Below are positions 5,991 to 6,187 of a DNA stretch of 6,187 bases, in pieces. This stretch comes from a bacterium (GTDB taxonomy: Bacteria > Patescibacteriota > Patescibacteriia > 2-12-FULL-60-25). How positions within the stretch are numbered: the first letter of the stretch is position 1; each line of letters starts with the position of its first letter. Under the pieces are notes generated by a model. The model worked only from the letters and a program-made list of their open reading frames with translations, was not told the DNA's origin and made no database searches. Location: assembly GCA_024654265.1 (NCBI GenBank), contig JANLIO010000062.1, forward strand, positions 1-6,187, written 5' to 3'. The translations under genes and the position numbers were made by a program.

Positions 5991-6017
5991 AAATAAAATT
6001 CGGATGTCCGACATCCG
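5991..6017 (-). terminator. Probable rho-independent terminator (proximal), minus strand
   Basis: On the minus strand a perfect 7-bp stem (CGGATGT at 6017-6011, ACATCCG at 6007-6001) with a 3-base loop is followed by AATTTTATTT (6000-5991). It would stop transcription entering from a gene to the right before it reaches the CCA promoter. Confidence 0.5.
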
Positions 6018-6023
6018 AAAAAA

Positions 6024-6033
6024 CGGACATCCG
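6024..6033. repeat. Third copy of the CGGATGTCCG arm
   Basis: CGGACATCCG at 6024-6033 is an exact 10-base reverse complement of 6001-6010, so this arm competes with 6011-6017 for the same partner. On the minus strand it is directly followed by six T (6023-6018). Confidence 0.6.
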
Positions 6034-6035
6034 CT

Positions 6036-6056
6036 AAAAACGGACACCCCGTGTCC
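6036..6056 (-). terminator. Probable rho-independent terminator (distal), minus strand
   Basis: On the minus strand GGACAC (6056-6051), a GGG loop and GTGTCC (6047-6042) form a perfect 6-bp GC-rich stem, followed by G and five T (6040-6036). It suggests that a minus-strand gene ends just to the right of the window. Confidence 0.55.
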
Positions 6057-6086
6057 CAGTTTCATCAAACCTTCAAAACTCCTAAC

Positions 6087-6101
6087 CCATTAATCTAATG
6101 G
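6087..6101. repeat. Small inverted repeat CCATTA-atc-TAATGG
   Basis: A perfect 6-bp inverted repeat with a 3-base loop sits between the terminator cluster and the larger element to its right. It is AT-rich in its inner half and has no adjacent T-run on either strand, so its role is unclear. Confidence 0.4.
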
Positions 6102-6109
6102 ACGGGGGT

Positions 6110-6174
6110 TTGGGGGTCGCCTGCCTGTTTGAGTGATCTAGCGATAGCGTTGAACGAGTTCAGCCGACCCCCAA
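6110..6174. repeat. 65-bp long-armed inverted-repeat element (REP/MITE-like)
   Basis: TTGGGGGTCG (6110-6119) is perfectly complementary to CGACCCCCAA (6165-6174). After one C:C mismatch the stem continues with CTG/CAG (6121-6123 with 6161-6163). The enclosed 37 bases contain a smaller GAAC-ga-GTTC palindrome (6152-6161) that competes for the arm end, and a GCGATAGCG word. On the plus strand the element is followed by six T (6179-6184), so it may also act as a terminator-like hairpin. No open reading frame of note lies inside. It could be a REP, a small non-autonomous mobile element, or a structured RNA end. Confidence 0.5.
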
Positions 6175-6187
6175 CATCTTTTTTGTG

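Larger units (their letters stand above)
5900..6187. other. Non-coding, hairpin-rich intergenic region
   Basis: No reading frame in either strand here shows a recognisable protein. The region contains the CCA promoter at its left end, a decayed palindromic repeat, a pair of terminator-like hairpins sharing arm sequence, a small inverted repeat and the 65-bp element. This density contrasts with the rest of the window, where genes abut or overlap. The gene expected on the right lies outside the window. Confidence 0.7.

Noticed and set aside
6001..6050. Possible CRISPR-like direct repeats based on CGGACA words
   Set aside because: Only two or three short, unequal copies with no regular spacers; they are hairpin arms.
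6121..6165. Possible tRNA-like or small structured RNA inside the right-hand element
   Set aside because: No acceptor stem, T-arm or anticodon arm pattern could be assembled; the structure is explained by the inverted-repeat arms.

Overview
This is a compact bacterial stretch with moderate G+C. It has six recognisable genes, almost no intergenic space on the left and centre, and a hairpin-rich non-coding tail on the right. Several features point to a member of the Candidate Phyla Radiation (Patescibacteria): Shine-Dalgarno sequences are absent or weak, several genes have a -10-like box only 6-7 bases before the start codon (suggesting leaderless mRNAs), and there are two lipoproteins. The Cys-desulfurase also has a form (Asn-Ala-Ser-Lys around the PLP site) that I associate with that group. 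This placement is an inference. TGA is used as a stop in three genes, which excludes the recoded TGA=Gly lineages (Gracilibacteria/Absconditabacteria).

Layout. At 1-668 (minus strand) is the N-terminal 222 codons of a NifS/IscS-type cysteine desulfurase, cut by the window edge at its PLP lysine. A 117-bp divergent gap separates it from a 321-aa lipoprotein of unknown function (786-1751). After 78 bp carrying a good -35/-10 promoter comes a plus-strand cluster: a 73-aa XRE-type regulator (1830-2051), a thioredoxin-fold lipoprotein with a CPTC site (2061-2555), a CcdA/DsbD-type membrane thiol transporter (2552-3265), and a membrane-anchored TlpA-like thioredoxin with a C-terminal DipZ-type domain (3262-4368). 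The last three overlap by ATGA junctions. On the minus strand, overlapping tail-to-tail by 8 bp, is a CCA tRNA nucleotidyltransferase with a fused HD domain (4361-5899). The final ~290 bp (5900-6187) hold no gene but contain a run of stem-loops, including two probable terminators on the minus strand and a 65-bp long-armed inverted-repeat element.

How they work together. The central cluster is best read as a split version of mycobacterial DipZ (there CcdA and the periplasmic thioredoxin/C-terminal domain form one protein), with an added lipoprotein thioredoxin. CcdA would carry reducing equivalents across the membrane to two extracytoplasmic thioredoxins. No CxxCH haem-binding motif is present in the window, so cytochrome c maturation is not supported; general extracytoplasmic disulfide reduction or isomerisation is more likely. 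The XRE protein is placed to regulate the cluster. The cysteine desulfurase (sulfur supply for Fe-S clusters and tRNA thiolation) and the CCA enzyme (tRNA 3'-end maturation) are housekeeping neighbours.
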